Below, piece by piece: positions 44,732 through 54,695 of a stretch of 64,000 nt of DNA. Position 1 is the first letter of the stretch. Each line of letters starts with the position of its first letter. The notes under the pieces are model-generated. The model ran no database searches, was not told where the DNA came from, and was given only the letters and a program-made list of their open reading frames with translations. Origin of the DNA: Opitutaceae bacterium (GTDB taxonomy: Bacteria > Verrucomicrobiota > Verrucomicrobiia > Opitutales > Opitutaceae); NCBI GenBank assembly GCA_028281165.1, contig JANQKI010000253.1:25995-89994 (forward strand), written 5' to 3'. Both the position numbers and the translations under genes were made by a program.

Positions 44732-45564
44732 TTTTCGGTTTTGCCTGTCTTTTGTCGTTTTATTAAGAGAAGTATCAAAATAGCGAATACGAATAGAACC
44801 AAGGAAAGCGTCGTTCCTCTGCTCATCCCCAAGGTCAGCGAAACATAGGAGTCAGGTTCGCGGAACTGCTCGCCAATGATTCGAGCAATGGCGTATCCAA
44901 GGAGAAACTCGCCGGTCAGTTGTCCTGGTCGCTCTTTAAGGCACGGCGTTTTCCATACACGCCATTGCGTGTAGATTAAAAGGAGTAGCCCCTCCAGAGC
45001 TGCTTCGTAGAGCTGGGAGGGATGCCGAGGGATAGTGCCGCCGTCTGGAGAGTCAGGAAAAAGTACTGCCCAAGCTATGCTTCCTGGCTTTCCCCAGAGC
45101 TCTCCGTTGATGAAGTTGGCAATACGTCCGAAAAGGATCCCTGCTGGAGCCAGCGTGCAGACGATATCTGCTATTTTCCAAAAAGGCTGCTGCGTCTTTC
45201 GAGCCGTGTACCAGATCGCGGCGGCCACGCCCAGGAAGCCGCCGTGGCTCGCCATGCCGCCTTTCCAGACTTTGAAGAGCGACAAGGGATCTCGCACAAG
45301 CTCTTCTGGCGTATAGAAGAGAAAATAGCCGAGCCTGCCTCCAGCCATGACTCCAATCATGAGGGCGAAGAAGAGATCCATCTGTTGTTCAGGCTTAAGT
45401 GGAGAGATGCCTTTTTTAAAATAGCGACTTAGCAACCACAATCCGACGACGAAGCCTAAGACGTAGGCCAACCCATAGTAGCGGATACCAAAGCCGTCAC
45501 CGAACTCGATCAGAAATGGAGACAGGTCATGTGTCCAATACGAGTTCGCCTCGGGTGTATCCAT
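44725..45564 (-). CDS. lgt: Prolipoprotein diacylglyceryl transferase
   Basis: Inner-membrane enzyme that attaches diacylglycerol from phosphatidylglycerol to the lipobox Cys of prolipoproteins. 279 residues, about seven membrane helices. Signature GRIANFINGELWGKP, and the GGRLGYFLFY and GMASHGGFLG segments are typical. It lies 70 bases after the CNNM/CBS gene on the same strand. It would process the lipoproteins at 17154-19457. Confidence 0.95.
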   Translation of the reverse strand: MDTPEANSYWTHDLSPFLIEFGDGFGIRYYGLAYVLGFVVGLWLLSRYFKKGISPLKPEQQMDLFFALMIGVMAGGRLGYFLFYTPEELVRDPLSLFKVWKGGMASHGGFLGVAAAIWYTARKTQQPFWKIADIVCTLAPAGILFGRIANFINGELWGKPGSIAWAVLFPDSPDGGTIPRHPSQLYEAALEGLLLLIYTQWRVWKTPCLKERPGQLTGEFLLGYAIARIIGEQFREPDSYVSLTLGMSRGTTLSLVLFVFAILILLLIKRQKTGKTENS

Positions 45565-45634
45565 ATTTCAACTAGCAACGCATCAAGATTGCTTTGGCAA
45601 GCTTAGTCTTGAATGGACTTAATCAGGTTGGCCC

Positions 45635-46705
45635 TTAATGGGTCGATTCTTCCTTGGAGAGGGCATTGGCCGCTTTGCGACTCTCGTGGCGAGCTAGTTC
45701 GCGCATGTCGATGGCAACATCATCCTTTTCGAAGATCTCCCGGCCGAGGATGTATTCCATTATGTCCTCCATCGTCACAACCCCTGCCATCGAGCCGAAT
45801 TCATCCACTACTACTAGCAATTGCTGGTGCGTCTTTAATATCGTCTGCAAGGCAGAGTGTACGGTCACTGTTTCCGGAATGAAGTGAACTTCATCCATGA
45901 ATTCCGATATCTCGAGCTTGTCTTGATCTTCCGCTTTTTGCTTCAACAAATCTCTACGACGAATCAATCCAACTACGTGGTCGATGTCTTCCTCGTATAC
46001 TGGAATCCTGGCAAACGGGATGTTGGGCGTATCCTTGAAAACTTCCTCGACGGTGAGGTTTTTCTCCAAGGCCGTTACCACAACGCGTGGCGTCATGATC
46101 TCGCTTACCATCAGGTCGTCGATCTTCAAGGCATTGGTCACCATGTCCGATTCGCTTGAAGTGATCTTGCCCTCTTTGGCGCCTTTTTCAGCAAGAAGAA
46201 TAATTTCGTCTTCGTTGCTTGAGCCGTCCTGATCCTCCTTGCTTTCCTTGATGACGAGTTTTACTGAGAGATTCGTGAGGTAGACGATTGGTGTGAGAAT
46301 CTTCTTGAGTAGGCTTAAGGGCCCCACGACCCAAGGTTGCAGAGGTACTCTGTAAACGACGCCCAAGTTCTTTGGAATAATTTCAGAGAATATCAGAATA
46401 CTCACTACAAGTCCTGTTGAAACGATCCAAAGCGCGATGCTTTTGCCAAACCAAATGCTCGACGCCAAGCCACCTACAACGGTGGCCCCTGCGCTATTGG
46501 CGATAGTATTGAGTGTGAGGATCGACGCGATCGTGTTCGGAAGATCCGTATGGAGTTGCTCCAGGATGAGACCCTTTTTCGGCTTCGACTTTTTGAGAGC
46601 CTCGATTTCGGCTACGGTGGTACTTAGAATGAAAGCCTCCAGTAATGAGCAGAAAAACGAGGCTCCAATAGTGAATGCGATTGCGGCAATGAATGCTGTT
46701 AACAT
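45635..46705 (-). CDS. CNNM/CorC-family membrane protein with CBS domains
   Basis: The Met at 46705 gives 356 residues starting MLTAFIAAIAF; a longer frame to 46762 adds a basic, unconserved leader. N-terminal DUF21 membrane domain (three or four helices, with SEIIPKNLGVVYR) is followed by a CBS pair (VSEIMTPRVVV and VVVDEFGSMAGVVTMEDIMEYILG). No CorC-HlyC C-terminal domain is seen. Family members are linked to Mg2+/Co2+ efflux or sensing. May be cotranscribed with lgt. Confidence 0.85.
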   Translation of the reverse strand: MLTAFIAAIAFTIGASFFCSLLEAFILSTTVAEIEALKKSKPKKGLILEQLHTDLPNTIASILTLNTIANSAGATVVGGLASSIWFGKSIALWIVSTGLVVSILIFSEIIPKNLGVVYRVPLQPWVVGPLSLLKKILTPIVYLTNLSVKLVIKESKEDQDGSSNEDEIILLAEKGAKEGKITSSESDMVTNALKIDDLMVSEIMTPRVVVTALEKNLTVEEVFKDTPNIPFARIPVYEEDIDHVVGLIRRRDLLKQKAEDQDKLEISEFMDEVHFIPETVTVHSALQTILKTHQQLLVVVDEFGSMAGVVTMEDIMEYILGREIFEKDDVAIDMRELARHESRKAANALSKEESTH

Positions 46706-46904
46706 GGGCGAGGTCCGAGGGGAGACACTCTTGCCTTTCTTTGCGCGGCGCTGATGCCGCATGCGTTGCTTGAATCCTGTCTCCTCGCTATTCGCGACAG
46801 GAATCCCGGTTTACACTTAATACCGGAAAAATGGTCTGAGCCTTTAGTTAGGCCACTTAGAGTTCGATGCATTTTATAAAGATTGAGCATAAGAGGAAGC
46901 CCTA

Positions 46905-46939
46905 GAAAAAGGCAAGAACACATCTTAACTGCCTTTTTC
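46905..46939 (-). terminator. Rho-independent terminator after purE-purK
   Basis: GAAAAAGGCA (46905-46914) and TGCCTTTTTC (46930-46939) form a perfect 10-base stem with a 15-base loop, immediately after the purK stop on the - strand. The T-rich arm serves as the tract. Confidence 0.7.
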
Positions 46940-46944
46940 GGCGC

Positions 46945-48069
46945 TTAGACAGTGGCCTTTAGTTTCTTGGCTCGCTCAAAAGCGTCGCTGGTATCTTCGC
47001 CAAATACACAGAAATGCCCCATCTTGCGTCCCGGCCGTGGCTCAGCCTTTCCGTACAAATGAAGCTTAACGTCATCAGACTTTAATAGCTCGGAAAAACC
47101 TGGCTCTTTTCCACTCCAAGCATCGCCCAGGATGTTCACCATAGCGACGGGTTTGTGTTGACCTACTGAACCGAGAGGCAAGCCACATACCGCTCGAACG
47201 AACTGTTCAAACTGACTGGTGACGCATGCGTCTATCGTGTAGTGGCCTGAATTGTGAGGCCGTGGAGCGAGTTCATTCACGGCTAGACTCCCGTCTTTCA
47301 AGACGAACAATTCCACACCGAGCAACCCGACGATTCCTAAAGTCGAAGCAATTTCCTTTGCCAAAGATTCCGCGTCTTTCCGAATGTTAGAATCGATGCG
47401 AGCTGGAGCCAGCGAATAATCGAGGATATGATTTGTATGAATATTTTCAGATACAGGAAAGCTACACGTTCCGCCATTTGAACCTATCGCAACCATAACG
47501 GATATTTCCATTTCGAAATCCATCCATTTTTCCAATACGGCTCGACCAAGGCCGAAGCAGTTCCAAATTCTTTCCGCTTCGTAAGGCTCGTCTTTGATTT
47601 TCATCTGTCCCTTGCCGTCGTATCCAAAATCAGCCGTCTTAAGCACGGAAGGTCGTCCGATCTTTTCAATGGCTTTCTCTAGGTCTTCAGCTGACTCGAT
47701 GATTTCGAAAGGGGCGCAGGGGAAGTTTTTTCTCTGCAGAAATTTCTTTTCCCGTTCTCGGTTCTGACAAATGTAAAGGCACTCTGCTTTAGGGAAAACG
47801 GTTTTGCGAGAGCTTAAAAACTGAAGGGCTTTTGCGGATACATTTTCGAATTCGTAGGTAATGATGTCAACGTTGTCAGCAAACCTCTGCAACGCTGTCT
47901 CGTCTTCGTAGCTGGCGTTGATTTCCAGGTCAGCGACTTGTCCTGCAGGGGAGTTGTCTTGTGGCTCGAAAACAACGAAACCGTAGCCAAGGCTTCGAGC
48001 CGCTTGTCCTGTCATACGGCCCAGTTGGCCACCTCCCAGTATGCCGATTGTCTTGCCCGGCAGGATCAT
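46945..48069 (-). CDS. purK: 5-(carboxyamino)imidazole ribonucleotide synthase
   Basis: 374-residue ATP-grasp enzyme of purine synthesis. [16 protein letters not shown] at the N terminus, [10 protein letters not shown], and the C-terminal [18 protein letters not shown] are diagnostic. Overlaps purE by 4 bases; the two act consecutively in the AIR to CAIR route. Confidence 0.96.
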   Translation of the reverse strand: MILPGKTIGILGGGQLGRMTGQAARSLGYGFVVFEPQDNSPAGQVADLEINASYEDETALQRFADNVDIITYEFENVSAKALQFLSSRKTVFPKAECLYICQNREREKKFLQRKNFPCAPFEIIESAEDLEKAIEKIGRPSVLKTADFGYDGKGQMKIKDEPYEAERIWNCFGLGRAVLEKWMDFEMEISVMVAIGSNGGTCSFPVSENIHTNHILDYSLAPARIDSNIRKDAESLAKEIASTLGIVGLLGVELFVLKDGSLAVNELAPRPHNSGHYTIDACVTSQFEQFVRAVCGLPLGSVGQHKPVAMVNILGDAWSGKEPGFSELLKSDDVKLHLYGKAEPRPGRKMGHFCVFGEDTSDAFERAKKLKATV

Positions 48070-48557
48070 CCAAGCTCCATCGCTTCGACCTTCGCTTGTT
48101 GCTCCTTGCGGAACGCCACCAGTTTTTCAGCTAGCGTTTCGTCGGATAGGGATAAAATGGATACAGCGAATAATGCCGCGTTTTTAGCTCCGGAGTTGCC
48201 AATGGCGAAGGTCGCTGTCGGAATGCCGCCTGGCATTTGAGCTATTGAAAGCAGAGAATCCATGCCTTTCAAGGCCTTCGATTCCACAGGCACGCCAAGC
48301 ACGGGTAGGGTAGTGAGGGCCGAAACCATTCCTGGCAAGTGGGCGGCTCCTCCCGCTCCGGCTATGATGCATTTGAATCCGCGATCATTAGCGGATTTCG
48401 CGTATTCGAACATTTTTTCGGGTGTACGATGGGCGCTGACGACCTTAGCTTCGAAGGCCACATCAAACGACTCGAGAATTTCGGCGGCGTTCGACATTGT
48501 CGGCCAATCCGAATTGCTTCCCATGATGATCCCGACTGACGGTGATTCGCTAGACAT
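48066..48557 (-). CDS. purE: N5-carboxyaminoimidazole ribonucleotide mutase
   Basis: 163-residue class I Pur[24 protein letters not shown] (catalytic His), [18 protein letters not shown] and GVPV are all present. First gene of the purEK operon, with coupled translation into purK. Confidence 0.97.
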   Translation of the reverse strand: MSSESPSVGIIMGSNSDWPTMSNAAEILESFDVAFEAKVVSAHRTPEKMFEYAKSANDRGFKCIIAGAGGAAHLPGMVSALTTLPVLGVPVESKALKGMDSLLSIAQMPGGIPTATFAIGNSGAKNAALFAVSILSLSDETLAEKLVAFRKEQQAKVEAMELG

Positions 48558-48718
48558 TTTGGTAGATAAAAAGGAGGTTTTGCGAGTCCATCATTTGGTA
48601 GCTACGAGGGATCGCGCAAGGAGAATCTTGGCAGGTAACCGACTGCTGTAGAAATAAGAGGGCAAGTTGGATTTGGGGATTAGTAGATGTTCGGCATGTC
48701 TGAGTAAATTAAGTTGAG

Positions 48719-48794
48719 GGGGTGGAAAGCGGCGTCCTCGACGCTTTTGGTAGAATGATAGAACGCGAGTCGAGGACGCCTCGCGCCACCCTAC
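48719..48794 (-). repeat. Long imperfect hairpin led by GTAG (REP-like)
   Basis: On the - strand a GTAG (48794-48791) is followed by a long imperfect stem. Its best part is GGCGTCCTCGAC (48731-48742) against GTCGAGGACGCC (48771-48782), with further pairing of GGGTGG near 48719 to CCACCC near 48788. It lies between purE and glpK. It resembles a large REP hairpin; no transposase is inside. Confidence 0.55.
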
Positions 48795-48832
48795 AATATG
48801 TCTCCATGACAAGCGTGAGACTTTTTAGACGG

Positions 48833-48899
48833 TCATTTAAATATGCCGCTACTGTAGTTCAAATTACAGTTGACGTAGCGGAACGTCTGAGACGTTCCG
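48833..48899 (+). repeat. BIME-like element: two outward GTAG hairpins with 22-base spacer
   Basis: Left unit on the - strand: GTAG (48852-48849) then an imperfect hairpin over CGGCATATTTAAATGACCG. Right unit on the + strand: GTAG (48875-48878) then CGGAACGTCT (48879-48888), G, AGACGTTCCG (48890-48899), a perfect 10-base stem. A 22-base spacer separates the tetranucleotides. A similar element with the same spacer length lies at 61084-61161. Confidence 0.7.
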
Positions 48900-48968
48900 A
48901 CTCCCAAAAGAAAAATATCGCTCCCTCTAGCGTTGCCAGAAAGAGACCACCCCATCAGTTTCGCAGGA

Positions 48969-50459
48969 GTGAAGTACATTCTTTCTCTAGACCAAGGTAC
49001 AACGAGTTCGCGTTCCATTCTTTTCGACAAAAAAGGGCGTATCGTCGCTTCCGATCAATACGAGTTTCCTCAGATATATCCAAAGCCCGGCTGGGTAGAG
49101 CACGATCCCCAGTCGATTTGGGAGACGCAAAAGAAATCCATTGAAGGGGCTTTAAAGAGCGCAGACGCTTCTTGGGATGATGTAGCCGCTGTTGGAATCG
49201 CAAATCAGCGGGAAACGGTGGCCTTTTGGGACAAGGAATCGGGTGAGCCGATCTGCAATGCGATCGTTTGGCAAGACCGTCGCACGGCGAACTACTGTTC
49301 GCAGTTAAAGTCCGATGGCAGGGAAGACTGGATACAAGAAACGACAGGCCTTCTGCTGGATCCTTACTTTTCCGCTACAAAAATCAAATGGATACTGGAG
49401 AACAGCAAAGAGATTCGCGAGCTGGCTGACGCAGACCGACTGGCTATCGGAACTATGGATACATGGCTCATCTGGAATCTCTCCCGTGGCGCTTCCCATG
49501 TGACCGATGTTTCTAATGCCAGTCGCACGTTGCTCATGAATTTGCGAAGTTGCCAATGGGACGAGGAGCTCCTCCAGCTTTTCGGGATACCGAAATCCGT
49601 CCTGCCGCAGATCGTCGATTCAAGCGGCGAATTGGCGAAAGTCTCGCCGAAAATTTCAGATCGCGAAACGCCCATCTCCGGTATCGCAGGCGATCAGCAA
49701 GCTGCTCTTTTTGGTCAGCTCTGTTTCGAGAAGGGCATGATCAAGAGCACCTACGGAACGGGCTGCTTTATCTTAATGCAGGTAGGCGAGAAACCTGTTG
49801 CTTCCAAGAATAGACTGCTTTCTACTGTAGCTTGGCGAGTGAACGGAAAAACTGAATACGCTCTAGAAGGAAGCGTATTTATCGGAGGAGCGGCGGTGCA
49901 GTGGCTGCGAGATGAACTGAGAATCATTGAAAGCGCTCCCGAGGTCGAGGAGTTGGCCTCCCAAGTAGAAGATAGTGGAGGCGTTTTTGTCGTCCCTGCG
50001 TTTACTGGTTTGGGAGCTCCTTATTGGGATCCCTATGCTCGAGGAGCGGTGCTAGGCCTGACGCGTGGCAGTTCGCGAGCCCATATTGCCCGAGCGACCT
50101 TGGATGGGATTGCTTATCAAGTCGCCGATGTAGCCGAAGCCATGGAACAGGACGCCGGGAGCAAGATCGATTCGCTTCAAGCCGATGGGGGCGCTTCGGC
50201 CAACAATATTCTTATGCAGACTCAAGCTGACCTCTTGGCCGCTAAGGTTTCACGCCCCAAGCTTGTCGAAACGACCGCTTTGGGCGCGGCTTTTCTGGCC
50301 GGACTCGGTGTTGGTTTCTGGTCTTCGAAGGAAGAGCTTGTTGAACTAATTGAGCCTGATCGCGAATTTGAGCCTTCTCTCGAATCCGAAGAGCGAACCC
50401 GAAAGCTAGCCAAGTGGCGTAAAGCTGTTGATAGGGTCAAAGATTGGGAAACCGAATAG
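48969..50459 (+). CDS. glpK: Glycerol kinase
   Basis: FGGY kinase that phosphorylates glycerol to glycerol-3-phosphate. The GTG at 48969 gives 496 residues starting like other GlpK (KYILSLDQGTTSSR); the frame is open to a TTG at 48933, but those residues are not typical. GVANQRET-like VGIANQRETVAFWD, IVWQDRRT, the DWI substrate region and GLGAPYWDPYARGAVLGLTRG are present. No glpF or glpD adjacent; the pgsA pathway 5 kb away uses its product. Confidence 0.93.
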   Translation: MKYILSLDQGTTSSRSILFDKKGRIVASDQYEFPQIYPKPGWVEHDPQSIWETQKKSIEGALKSADASWDDVAAVGIANQRETVAFWDKESGEPICNAIVWQDRRTANYCSQLKSDGREDWIQETTGLLLDPYFSATKIKWILENSKEIRELADADRLAIGTMDTWLIWNLSRGASHVTDVSNASRTLLMNLRSCQWDEELLQLFGIPKSVLPQIVDSSGELAKVSPKISDRETPISGIAGDQQAALFGQLCFEKGMIKSTYGTGCFILMQVGEKPVASKNRLLSTVAWRVNGKTEYALEGSVFIGGAAVQWLRDELRIIESAPEVEELASQVEDSGGVFVVPAFTGLGAPYWDPYARGAVLGLTRGSSRAHIARATLDGIAYQVADVAEAMEQDAGSKIDSLQADGGASANNILMQTQADLLAAKVSRPKLVETTALGAAFLAGLGVGFWSSKEELVELIEPDREFEPSLESEERTRKLAKWRKAVDRVKDWETE

Positions 50460-50504
50460 GTGGATCACATTTATCACTCTCATTAATTGTGGGCGTGACT
50501 TTGT

Positions 50505-50534
50505 GCCGCGATATTCCTATCGAGGAATCGCGGC
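50505..50534 (+). other. Strong hairpin between glpK and the FKBP gene
   Basis: GCCGCGATATTCCT (50505-50518) pairs with AGGAATCGCGGC (50523-50534) apart from a two-base bulge, with a four-base loop. No T tract follows, so it may be a processed 3' end, a Rho-linked structure or a leader element. Confidence 0.5.
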
Positions 50535-50666
50535 TTAAAGCTGCTCTTACTGGTTTCTAGAATCACAATGGGAAGTAGACTGGATATAGAAGAAGAGGTA
50601 GAAGTGGGGGAAATAGATAAATAATGAGGGATTGCTTTTCTTAGGCGCGCTCACCAACGTTTACGT

Positions 50667-51167
50667 ATGTCGCGTAACGTTATCAGCTTTAATTACACTT
50701 TGAAAGACAAGGCAGGTCAGGTTCTGGATCAGTCTCAGCCGAATCAGCCGCTTACCTATCTGGAGGGAAGCAACACAATTATCCAGGGACTCGAAACAGG
50801 ACTATCGAAGCTAAATGTTGGGGACATGGAGGAAATCATTGTTCGCCCTGAAAACGGCTACGGCTTTCGTGACGAATCGCAGGTCGATGTGATTTCACGT
50901 TCTCAACTCCCTGTTGAAGAGATTTCAGTCGGCGACTACTTTCAGGCGGGCAACGATGCTCACGCTCCGGTTGTCCAGGTCGTGAAGATCGATGGTGATA
51001 ATGTTACTCTGGACGCCAACCATCCGTTGGCTGGAGTGGATCTTTTCTTCTCTGTCGAGCTCGTCGGAAAGCGTGAAGCTACCGAGGAAGAGCTAAGCCA
51101 TGGTCATGCCCATACTGAAGGTGGCTGTTGCGGAGGGCATGATAATGGCGGTTGTGGCTGCCATTAG
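50667..51167 (+). CDS. FKBP-type peptidyl-prolyl isomerase, SlyD-like
   Basis: 166-residue SlyD-type PPIase with split FKBP domain and IF chaperone insert: NYTLKDKAGQVLDQS, PLTYLEGSNTIIQGLETGL, VRPENGYGFRDES and LDANHPLAGVDLFFSVELV. The tail (EGGCCGGHDNGGCGCH) is a Cys/His metal-binding extension as in SlyD. Folding helper and possible metal donor. Own upstream region. Confidence 0.9.
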   Translation: MSRNVISFNYTLKDKAGQVLDQSQPNQPLTYLEGSNTIIQGLETGLSKLNVGDMEEIIVRPENGYGFRDESQVDVISRSQLPVEEISVGDYFQAGNDAHAPVVQVVKIDGDNVTLDANHPLAGVDLFFSVELVGKREATEEELSHGHAHTEGGCCGGHDNGGCGCH

Positions 51168-51203
51168 ACGTTTTCTCAATTCGTATAGAACTGAAGGATA
51201 CGG

Positions 51204-52010
51204 CTAGGCTCTTTCGAGAGGCTTGCCCCATATCACGCGACCTCTAATCTCTCTGACAACTTGTCCGCTTTGGCAATACTTTGTGAGGACATCTTTAAGT
51301 TTAGCGTCGAATTCTTCTGCTTCGATCTTGTCCATCCGATCACGAGAGAATCCATTTCTGGCGTGAGCGGATTCGATGAATGCGTCAATGGATTGTCTGA
51401 ACTCAATTGGCTTTGTTTCTCTACAGCCTTTCTTTTTAAACAATCCTTTTGTCTCTAAATCGGCTGAGATTGTGTTCATATCGTAGGGCCGAAAGTCTTT
51501 ATTCATCGAATACCGACTGAAGATAGGTCTAGCTTCTGTCTCCCATGGTGTTGGCAAAGCGACGTCTTCGACTAGAGCTAGATGTCCCTCGTTTTTCAAT
51601 ACGCTAGCGAAACGTGGCAATACTGCATCCCAGTCCATCCAGTGCAGACTAGCTGCGGCTACGATCAAGCTGTAAGGTCCCTCTAGAGGAGCTTCTTCCA
51701 TCGAGCTGCAAATCCAGTTTATCTTTGGATTGTCGCCTTCCGTAGAGGCCTTGCCTCGTCTAATCATGGCTTCAGAAATATCAACAGCATCAATTCCATC
51801 TACCTTTTGTACTATTTCCCTAGCGACGTATCCTGTGCCGCAGCCTGCGTCCAAAATCTTCCAGGGTCGATCCATCGGCTCAAGCAACTGTACGAGGAAA
51901 TCCAAAGTCTCAGCCGGGTATTGAGGCCGGAAATGATAAGCTTCTACTACGCTCTCGTCTTGAAAGACGCTAGCGTATTCAGTTTCCCATTGCTTGTGCT
52001 TGGCAGACAT
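51204..52010 (-). CDS. Class I SAM-dependent methyltransferase
   Basis: 268 residues from the ATG at 52010 (the frame extends to 52049). SAM motif I is ILDAGCGTGYVAREIV, followed by VDISEAMIRRGK and the post-I blocks. Near the N terminus is QDESVVEAYHFRPQYPAETLDFL, seen in trans-aconitate methyltransferase-like and Tam-like proteins. Substrate not determinable. Convergent with the SlyD-like gene. Confidence 0.82.
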   Translation of the reverse strand: MSAKHKQWETEYASVFQDESVVEAYHFRPQYPAETLDFLVQLLEPMDRPWKILDAGCGTGYVAREIVQKVDGIDAVDISEAMIRRGKASTEGDNPKINWICSSMEEAPLEGPYSLIVAAASLHWMDWDAVLPRFASVLKNEGHLALVEDVALPTPWETEARPIFSRYSMNKDFRPYDMNTISADLETKGLFKKKGCRETKPIEFRQSIDAFIESAHARNGFSRDRMDKIEAEEFDAKLKDVLTKYCQSGQVVREIRGRVIWGKPLERA

Positions 52011-52106
52011 TTTGGAGCCTTTGTTGGTCTCATCAAGTAGAATTAGCAAGATTACTGTGGAGAGCTAAAGGGGGTGTCCATTACTATAAACTGTAGCGAC
52101 CCGCTC

Positions 52107-52137
52107 AAAAAACCTGCGAATTGTTCGCAGGTTTTTT
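52107..52137 (-). terminator. Bidirectional terminator after hppA
   Basis: Perfect 14-base stem AAAAAACCTGCGAA (52107-52120) with TTCGCAGGTTTTTT (52124-52137) and a three-base loop, just past the hppA stop. A and T tracts on both sides make it work in both directions. Confidence 0.92.
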
Positions 52138-52171
52138 ATTTAAAACTTAACTACAGATAGAAGTCTTTTCT

Positions 52172-54397
52172 CTAATTATCCAAGCTGATCTCTATCGCCG
52201 GAGGCTCTGGAATGTCATCGGCCGATAGTTCGAGCGCTATACTGGGAGCGATGATTAGAGCTACAACGGACAGCAGCTTTAAGAGGATATTGAGAGAGGG
52301 ACCTGAGGTATCTTTGAAGGGGTCGCCTACCGTGTCGCCGACTACGGCCGCCTTGTGGGCGTCAGAGCCCTTGCGGTAGGTCTCGCCGTTGATCTCGATT
52401 CCTTCCTCGATCATCTTCTTGGCGTTGTCCCACGCTCCGCCTGAATTGGCTTGGAATATAGCCATCAGTACGCCAGAGACGGTCACTCCTGCCAGAAGCC
52501 CTCCCAGCATTTCGGCGCCGCCTATGAAACCGATGGCTACGGGGGCAGTGATGGCTAAAAGTCCGGGCAGGATCATCTCCTTGATGGAGGCTTTGGTAGA
52601 AATATCGACGCACTTGTCGTACTCAGGCACTCCGTGAGCGGCGTTAAATGTATCCAAATCTTCCTGACTCCATGATTCTTGGTCTTCGTTGCCTGGCTTG
52701 TTCATGACGTCAAGAGCAGCTCTTAATTGAGGGAGATCGCGGAACTGGCGTCTGACTTCCTCGATCATAGACATGGCGGCTCGTCCCACCGCGTTCATGC
52801 TTAGGGCCGAGAAAACGAAGGGCAGCATGGCCCCGAGAAAGAGGCCTGCCATGACGGTTGGAGAGGAAATGTCGATGGAAGAGACGTTGGCTTGCTGCAT
52901 GAAAGCGGCGAAGAGAGCGAGAGCGGTCAAGGCTGCTGACCCGATGGCGAAGCCTTTTCCAATGGCGGCGGTGGTGTTGCCCACTGCGTCTAGCTTATCT
53001 GTGCGGCCGCGCACTTCGCTGGGGAGCTCAGCCATCTCCGCGATGCCTCCAGCGTTGTCGGAGATTGGTCCATAGGCGTCGACGGCAAGTTGTATTCCTG
53101 TATTGGCCAACATGCCGACAGCTGCGATAGCGATTCCATAAAGCCCGGCGAATTGGTGCGAAATCAGGATAGCGGCTACTATCAAGATTATGGGTACAGC
53201 TGTGCTCAACATGCCAACGCCTAATCCTGCGATGATGTTGGTGGCTGAACCAGTTAGCGATTGGCGTGCGATTGAGATGACCGGTTTCGTTCCGGTTCCG
53301 GTATAGTATTCGGTGATCTTACCGATACCCAATCCTGCTGCTAAACCTGCAATGGTTGCAAAGAAAACCCCGTTCGACGTGTATTCATTTCCTCCTACCG
53401 TCCATGATTCAGGAAGGAAAGTTCTGATAATAAAATAGGAAGCGATGAGCATGGCTCCGGCTGAGCCAAATTCTCCGATATTCAAAGCTCCGTGTGGGCT
53501 GCCGCCATCCTTCACTTTCACGAAAAAGGTGCCCAATATCGACATGATGATGCCGCAGGCGGCTAAAGCGAGTGGTAGGAAGATGGGTCCCATGCCGCCG
53601 AAGCTTTCCTGAAATTCAGGCAGCGTTACAAACGCGGCTCCCAAAACCATGGTTGCCAGAATCGACCCTACGTAGGATTCAAAAAGGTCGGCTCCCATGC
53701 CAGCGACGTCGCCAACATTGTCTCCAACATTATCAGCAATGGTTGCTGGATTAAGAGGGTGATCTTCGGGAATGCCCGCTTCAACCTTACCTACAAGGTC
53801 GGCTCCCACATCGGCAGCTTTGGTATAGATGCCGCCGCCTACGCGAGCGAAAAGAGCGATCGAGGAAGCTCCGAGGGAGAAGCCAGCTAGCACGTTGAGG
53901 ATGCGCTCGATACTCCATTCGGCTCCAATGAAAGCTCCGTATAAAATGAAGAGGCTGCTCAAACCCAGAACTCCCAGTCCGACTACGCCTAAGCCCATGA
54001 CCGAGCCTCCGCTGAAAGCTACTTCCAGCGCTTTTCCAAGAGACGTCCTAGCTGCATTGGTGGTTCTAACGTTCGCCTTTGTGGCCACCCGCATCCCGAT
54101 AAAGCCGGCTAAGCCAGAGCAGAGCGCGCCAACGATGAAGGATAGAGCGACGAGGGCGTGAGAGTTCGTCTCGTTCGAGCCTTTGATGGCCAGGATCACC
54201 GCGACCGCGACCACGAAAATCGATAGAATTTTGTATTCAGCCTTTAGGAACGCCATGGCCCCGACGGCAATATTCTTGGCAATTCGAGCCATGTTTTCTT
54301 CGCCAACATCTTGCTTAGCGACCCAAGCGCTTTTCCACGCTACGAAAATGAGGGCAAGAATTCCGAACAATGGCAGGAAGTAGATAACGGTATCCAT
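52172..54397 (-). CDS. hppA: Membrane-bound ion-translocating pyrophosphatase
   Basis: 741 residues, about 16 membrane helices. The pyrophosphate site is complete: [40 protein letters not shown], and the C-terminal [18 protein letters not shown]. The [18 protein letters not shown] motif has Ala where K+-independent enzymes have Lys, which points to the K+-dependent class; Na+ versus H+ transport cannot be settled here. Uses pyrophosphate to energise the membrane, which would also feed the ExbB/MotA-like channels. Confidence 0.94.
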   Translation of the reverse strand: MDTVIYFLPLFGILALIFVAWKSAWVAKQDVGEENMARIAKNIAVGAMAFLKAEYKILSIFVVAVAVILAIKGSNETNSHALVALSFIVGALCSGLAGFIGMRVATKANVRTTNAARTSLGKALEVAFSGGSVMGLGVVGLGVLGLSSLFILYGAFIGAEWSIERILNVLAGFSLGASSIALFARVGGGIYTKAADVGADLVGKVEAGIPEDHPLNPATIADNVGDNVGDVAGMGADLFESYVGSILATMVLGAAFVTLPEFQESFGGMGPIFLPLALAACGIIMSILGTFFVKVKDGGSPHGALNIGEFGSAGAMLIASYFIIRTFLPESWTVGGNEYTSNGVFFATIAGLAAGLGIGKITEYYTGTGTKPVISIARQSLTGSATNIIAGLGVGMLSTAVPIILIVAAILISHQFAGLYGIAIAAVGMLANTGIQLAVDAYGPISDNAGGIAEMAELPSEVRGRTDKLDAVGNTTAAIGKGFAIGSAALTALALFAAFMQQANVSSIDISSPTVMAGLFLGAMLPFVFSALSMNAVGRAAMSMIEEVRRQFRDLPQLRAALDVMNKPGNEDQESWSQEDLDTFNAAHGVPEYDKCVDISTKASIKEMILPGLLAITAPVAIGFIGGAEMLGGLLAGVTVSGVLMAIFQANSGGAWDNAKKMIEEGIEINGETYRKGSDAHKAAVVGDTVGDPFKDTSGPSLNILLKLLSVVALIIAPSIALELSADDIPEPPAIEISLDN

Positions 54398-54695
54398 AGT
54401 GATTTGTTGATTTTGAGAGTCTGGGTCGCTGGGATTCGAGGGTTTGAGAAAATGTAGAGACAGGTTCGTTGTGATCGCAAGCGCCTTTGGCGATTCAAAA
54501 AGCTTTTCTTAGAGGAATAATCCTGAAATCGAGTTTGATTCTCTAGTTTCAGGCAATTGGTGGTTGCAGCTTTAACCATTAAGCGTTACGAACTTGCGAT
54601 TCAATGAAGTTCGCTCATCCCGACTCTCGTAATCAGAAAGGTTTTTCTCTTTATAAGCTGAGTTTATCTTTCGACTACACAACTAGCTTTTCAGC
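54398..54695. other. Intergenic region upstream of hppA
   Basis: About 300 bases between two - strand genes. It must hold the hppA promoter but I cannot place it with confidence. No tRNA, hairpin terminator or ORF of interest seen. Confidence 0.3.
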
